Origin: Bacteroidota bacterium
Lineage (GTDB): Bacteria > Bacteroidota > Bacteroidia > Bacteroidales > Tenuifilaceae
Reading direction: 5' to 3'
Length of the DNA stretch: 15,312 nucleotides
NCBI GenBank assembly: GCA_023406715.1
Contig: JAEXVC010000047.1
Location: 1-15,312, forward strand
Notes under the pieces: model-generated
Seen by the model: the letters and a program-made list of their open reading frames with translations, nothing else
What the model was told of the DNA's origin: nothing
Database searches by the model: none
In this document: positions 12,857-15,312 of the stretch, piece by piece
Numbering within the stretch: the first letter of the stretch is position 1
Layout: each line of letters opens with the position of its first letter
Program-made: the position numbers and the translations under genes

Positions 12857-13048
12857 TTAAAGTTCATTAACTAAAGAATCTACTTCATTAACAGATTGCT
12901 GGATGTCTGCAGCATTTTTTTCTGCTTCATTAGCTAGAGAGTCGTTAACCATAATTTCTTGTTTTGCTTTTGCATCTTCTTTGGATGAGCCAGAGCAACT
13001 CATCATAAATAGCGATGCAATTGCAATAGCATATAGCATTTTCTTCAT
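12857..13048 (-). CDS. Small lipoprotein of unknown function
   Basis: The 63-residue product begins MKKMLYAIAIASLFMMSCSG; MMSC with C18 is a lipobox-like site, so it should be cleaved and lipid-anchored at C18. The mature part (about 45 residues) is acidic and likely helical, with spaced V/L positions near IQQSVNEVDSLVNEL that could form a short coiled coil, somewhat like Lpp-type small lipoproteins. It lies 10 bp before the charged secreted protein, so the two probably form an operon and may act together in the envelope. A weak -7 element (TATAATTG on the minus strand, 13086-13093) lies upstream. Confidence 0.78.
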   Translation of the reverse strand: MKKMLYAIAIASLFMMSCSGSSKEDAKAKQEIMVNDSLANEAEKNAADIQQSVNEVDSLVNEL

Positions 13049-13118
13049 AGTAATAGATTTTAATTAAACAATTGATTAGTTGTTTCAATTATACAAGTTA
13101 CAGCTTTAAGTTGAAAAA

Positions 13119-13147
13119 AAAACCTCAAAAGTGAATTTTGAGGTTTT
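13119..13147 (-). terminator. Rho-independent terminator after the TolC-type gene
   Basis: A perfect 12-bp stem (AAAACCTCAAAA at 13119-13130 with TTTTGAGGTTTT at 13136-13147) has a 5-nt loop. On the minus strand it is followed by a further run of T (13114-13118). It ends the efflux operon and separates it from the lipoprotein gene. Confidence 0.92.
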
Positions 13148-13168
13148 GTGATTGATTATCAGAGTGTT

Positions 13169-14482
13169 TTATTGTGGAATATTTACAGCTCCCATTAAAA
13201 CCTGAAGTTCTACCTCGGCAGTTTTGGCCTGCATTAAAGCATTAAGATATCGGTACTCGGCATCGAGGTACTTGATTTGGGCATCGCGCAACTCAATATC
13301 GCTGATAATACCAATCCGATATTTTTCCATTGCAACATTGGAGTTTGTTTTGGCCAAATCGGCCGATTTCTGCTCAAGTTCAACAAGGTTTTTGGCCAGC
13401 ACAAGGTTATTGTAGTATTTGATGGCCTCGCCCTTTAAGTTTTGAACTTTGGATTGATTCATTAAATCCTGATTATCTCTATAAATCCGAGCATTCTTAA
13501 TATTTCGGTTAGCATTAAAACCATTGAATAGGGTTATGCCCGCACTAATTCCAATTGAAGGGCCAAAAGAACGGTTCAGATCTGTGCTACCCTCGGGCGT
13601 TGAAGAACGGGAGAAGTTGTATGCAGGTGAAATTCCAATTCGTGGATAGCGCGATGCTTGTGCCTCACGAATGGCAATTTCTTTAAGTCGTAAGTTCAAC
13701 TTTGCGGCTTGAATTTCTTTATTCTGATTAACTAAATTCTCAATTATTGTGTTGAGTTCAATAGATACAACTTCGGGGGCCAGTTTTTTTACATTGAAGT
13801 TTATTTCTGGCTCGCGTCCAATTAGTTTATTCAGGTTGATTTTCAAGTTCTGTATCTTATTAACCTGTTGTAACATCTGCGATGAATCGGCTCTGTAATC
13901 GACCTCGGCCTGCATTACAGCAATTTGATAACTGGTACCGATTGCTGCTTTCTCGCGAGCAATTCTCAGCCTATCGCGCGATAGTGTTAATGCCTCGTGG
14001 TAGTTTTCCAGCAAATTATTCTCAATGGCAATTGTATAGTAGTTAATGATTATTGATGCAGCAGCATCCTCAACGGTCATCTGAAAGTTGACATTGCTTA
14101 ATTCCTCGAGGGTTGAGTACTTTTGCTTATTGGCAAACATCGCAAAGCCATCGAATAGGGTCCAGTTTAGCAAAACGTTACCCGATAAGCCGTAACTGGG
14201 ATAACTAGAGTTTTTGTAGTTTGTTCCATCAGCAAACTCCTGCTTAATGTTGTAAAATGAATTATTGCTTGATGCCGAAGCATCAACCTTTGGAAGAAAT
14301 CCTGCGTTGCCAAGCGTGTTATTATTATCGGCAATAGACACATCGTTACGAGCAATTCTTATGGAAAAATTGTTCTCCATCCCAATTTTAACAGCATCGG
14401 AAAGCGATAGGGTATCTTGACCGATAGTATAAATGCTTGTAAGCAAGAATACTATCATTAAATATGTTTTTTTAAAATTCAT
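13169..14482 (-). CDS. TolC family outer-membrane efflux protein
   Basis: From the ATG at 14482 the protein has 437 residues, the usual TolC/OEP length. It begins with a signal peptide (MNFKKTYLMIVFLLTSIYTI, cleavage near GQ/D). LSLSDAVKIGMENNFSIRIA opens the first OEP repeat, and a second helical repeat begins near NTIIENLVNQNKEIQAAKLN; FGPSIGISAGITLFNGF is the typical beta-strand region, and the end has VAMEKYRIGIISDIELRDAQ. It would form the trimeric outer-membrane channel of a tripartite pump. An ATG at 14500 would add six residues before the signal peptide and is less likely. It follows the RND pump gene by about 67 bp, so both are probably one operon. Substrate cannot be told. Confidence 0.92.
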   Translation of the reverse strand: MNFKKTYLMIVFLLTSIYTIGQDTLSLSDAVKIGMENNFSIRIARNDVSIADNNNTLGNAGFLPKVDASASSNNSFYNIKQEFADGTNYKNSSYPSYGLSGNVLLNWTLFDGFAMFANKQKYSTLEELSNVNFQMTVEDAAASIIINYYTIAIENNLLENYHEALTLSRDRLRIAREKAAIGTSYQIAVMQAEVDYRADSSQMLQQVNKIQNLKINLNKLIGREPEINFNVKKLAPEVVSIELNTIIENLVNQNKEIQAAKLNLRLKEIAIREAQASRYPRIGISPAYNFSRSSTPEGSTDLNRSFGPSIGISAGITLFNGFNANRNIKNARIYRDNQDLMNQSKVQNLKGEAIKYYNNLVLAKNLVELEQKSADLAKTNSNVAMEKYRIGIISDIELRDAQIKYLDAEYRYLNALMQAKTAEVELQVLMGAVNIPQ

Positions 14483-14519
14483 ACTGTTCAAATCTTTCAT
14501 TCTAAATTCTTAAACAATC

Positions 14520-14544
14520 AACTATTAACGAGCAACTATCAACA
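14520..14544. repeat. Short tandem direct repeat between RND and TolC genes
   Basis: CAACTATTAAC and CAACTATCAAC lie 3 bp apart (14520-14530, 14534-14544). Such AAC/TATC-rich tandem words are a minor repeat; no function is clear. Confidence 0.4.
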
Positions 14545-14549
14545 TTATG

Positions 14550-15312
14550 CTACTCTTCGTCGTGTCTAATCACATTGGCTTTCTTTGTCGAAATATATGT
14601 GTAAAGAGCAGGGATAACGTATAGTGTAAGTACTAACGAGAATAGTAATCCCCCAATAATTGTTATACCCATTGGTATACGACTTGTTGAAGCGGCTCCT
14701 AGTGCAAGTGCAATTGGTAATGCTCCGAATATGGTTGCTAAACTTGTCATTAGAATTGGACGTAAACGTTGTTTTGCAGCAAATTCAACTGCTTCAAGTT
14801 TGCTCATTCCCTGTTCCTTTTTCTGGTTGGCAAATTCAACAATCAGAATACCGTTTTTGGTAACAATACCAATTAGTACAACAATGCCAATTTCGCTAAA
14901 GATATTTAATGTTTGACCAAATATCCATAGCGATAGCAATGCTCCTGCAATCGCAAGCGGCACTGTAAACATAATGATTAGAGGGTCGCGGAAACTCTCA
15001 AACTGAGCAGCCAAAATTAGGTAAACTAGAACCAGTGCAAGGAAGAATGCAAATAGTAAACTGTTTGAACTTTCCTCAAACTGCTGCGATGTTCCGGTTA
15101 ACGTTGTGGCAAAAGTATCGTCGAGTGTGGTTTTTGCAATTTCGCGCATTGCCTCAATGCCTTGTCCTAATGTGTAGCCCGGTGCAGGTGATGCGTTGAA
15201 AGTAGCCGATACGTAACGGTTGTAACGGTAACGTTGAGGTGGAATACTTTGCTCCGAGGTTTTTATCAAACTACCCAAATCAACCAAAGCCCCATCGCTG
15301 GCACGTAGGTAG
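14550..15312 (-). CDS. RND efflux transporter, C-terminal part (AcrB/HAE1-like), 5' end outside window
   Basis: The visible 254 residues are open to the right edge, and the first codons read YLRASDGALVDLGSLIKT, the AcrB-like docking-domain strand. No true start is in the window; a TTG at 15287 is internal. Then come the periplasmic part (RYVSATFNASPAPGYTLGQGIEAM) and the last five membrane segments, including YLILAAQFESFRDPLIIM, GIVVLIGIVTKNGILIVEFA and RLRPILMTSLATIFGALPIA, all RND hallmarks. It would be the proton-driven inner-membrane pump working with the TolC-type channel downstream; the membrane-fusion protein is probably encoded upstream outside the window. The HAE1 (drug/hydrophobic) type is more likely than the metal type. 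Confidence 0.93.
   Translation of the reverse strand, partial: YLRASDGALVDLGSLIKTSEQSIPPQRYRYNRYVSATFNASPAPGYTLGQGIEAMREIAKTTLDDTFATTLTGTSQQFEESSNSLLFAFFLALVLVYLILAAQFESFRDPLIIMFTVPLAIAGALLSLWIFGQTLNIFSEIGIVVLIGIVTKNGILIVEFANQKKEQGMSKLEAVEFAAKQRLRPILMTSLATIFGALPIALALGAASTSRIPMGITIIGGLLFSLVLTLYVIPALYTYISTKKANVIRHDEE

Noticed and set aside
15285..15287. TTG as the start codon of the RND gene
   Set aside because: The frame stays open upstream to the edge with typical AcrB-like residues, so the gene is cut by the window, not started here.

Overview
The window looks like chromosomal DNA of an anaerobic or microaerophilic Bacteroidota, most likely of the order Bacteroidales/Marinilabiliales. The reasons are an AT-rich composition, several TAnnTTTG-type -7 promoter elements with few Shine-Dalgarno sites, a Bacteroidota-like protein repertoire (DPSL/thioferritin, PerR, DUF134 with NifX) and short palindromic intergenic repeats. 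No tRNA, rRNA, CRISPR array, transposase or phage gene was seen.

Left half (about 280-7793, minus strand): a six-gene operon read right to left, DsrE2-like protein, TusA, MvhD-like protein, a 915-residue HdrA with an inserted GltD/NfnB module, a second HdrA-like (QmoB-like) subunit with a winged-helix-like tail, and a QmoC-like HdrC/cytochrome b membrane subunit, closed by a strong terminator at 284-315. There is no HdrB (CCG-domain) subunit, and the window has no sulfate-reduction gene. The parts suggest a membrane-bound flavin/iron-sulfur complex joining NAD(P)H, possibly ferredoxin, and the quinone pool, tied to a TusA/DsrE persulfide relay. This combination is the most novel element of the window; its reaction is not known to me. 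Four of its five internal junctions carry palindromic or repeat DNA.

Centre (7955-10564, plus strand): a divergently transcribed Crp/Fnr regulator with an FNR-like set of cysteines. The intergenic region holds a perfect TGTGA-N6-TCACA palindrome that could control both directions. Next comes a peroxide/iron stress cluster: PerR/Fur-type regulator, DPSL thioferritin, and archaeal-type three-cysteine peroxiredoxin, ending in a shared bidirectional terminator.

Right half: a minus-strand trio (DUF134 regulator and two NifX/NifB-domain proteins) faces a plus-strand hotdog thioesterase across a short region with two identical GAACA-AA-TGTTC operators placed on both predicted promoters. After a bidirectional terminator come a minus-strand pair (small lipoprotein and a very highly charged secreted protein), then a TolC-type outer-membrane efflux gene with its own terminator and the 3' end of an RND inner-membrane pump cut by the right edge. 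A probable gene start is cut by the left edge.
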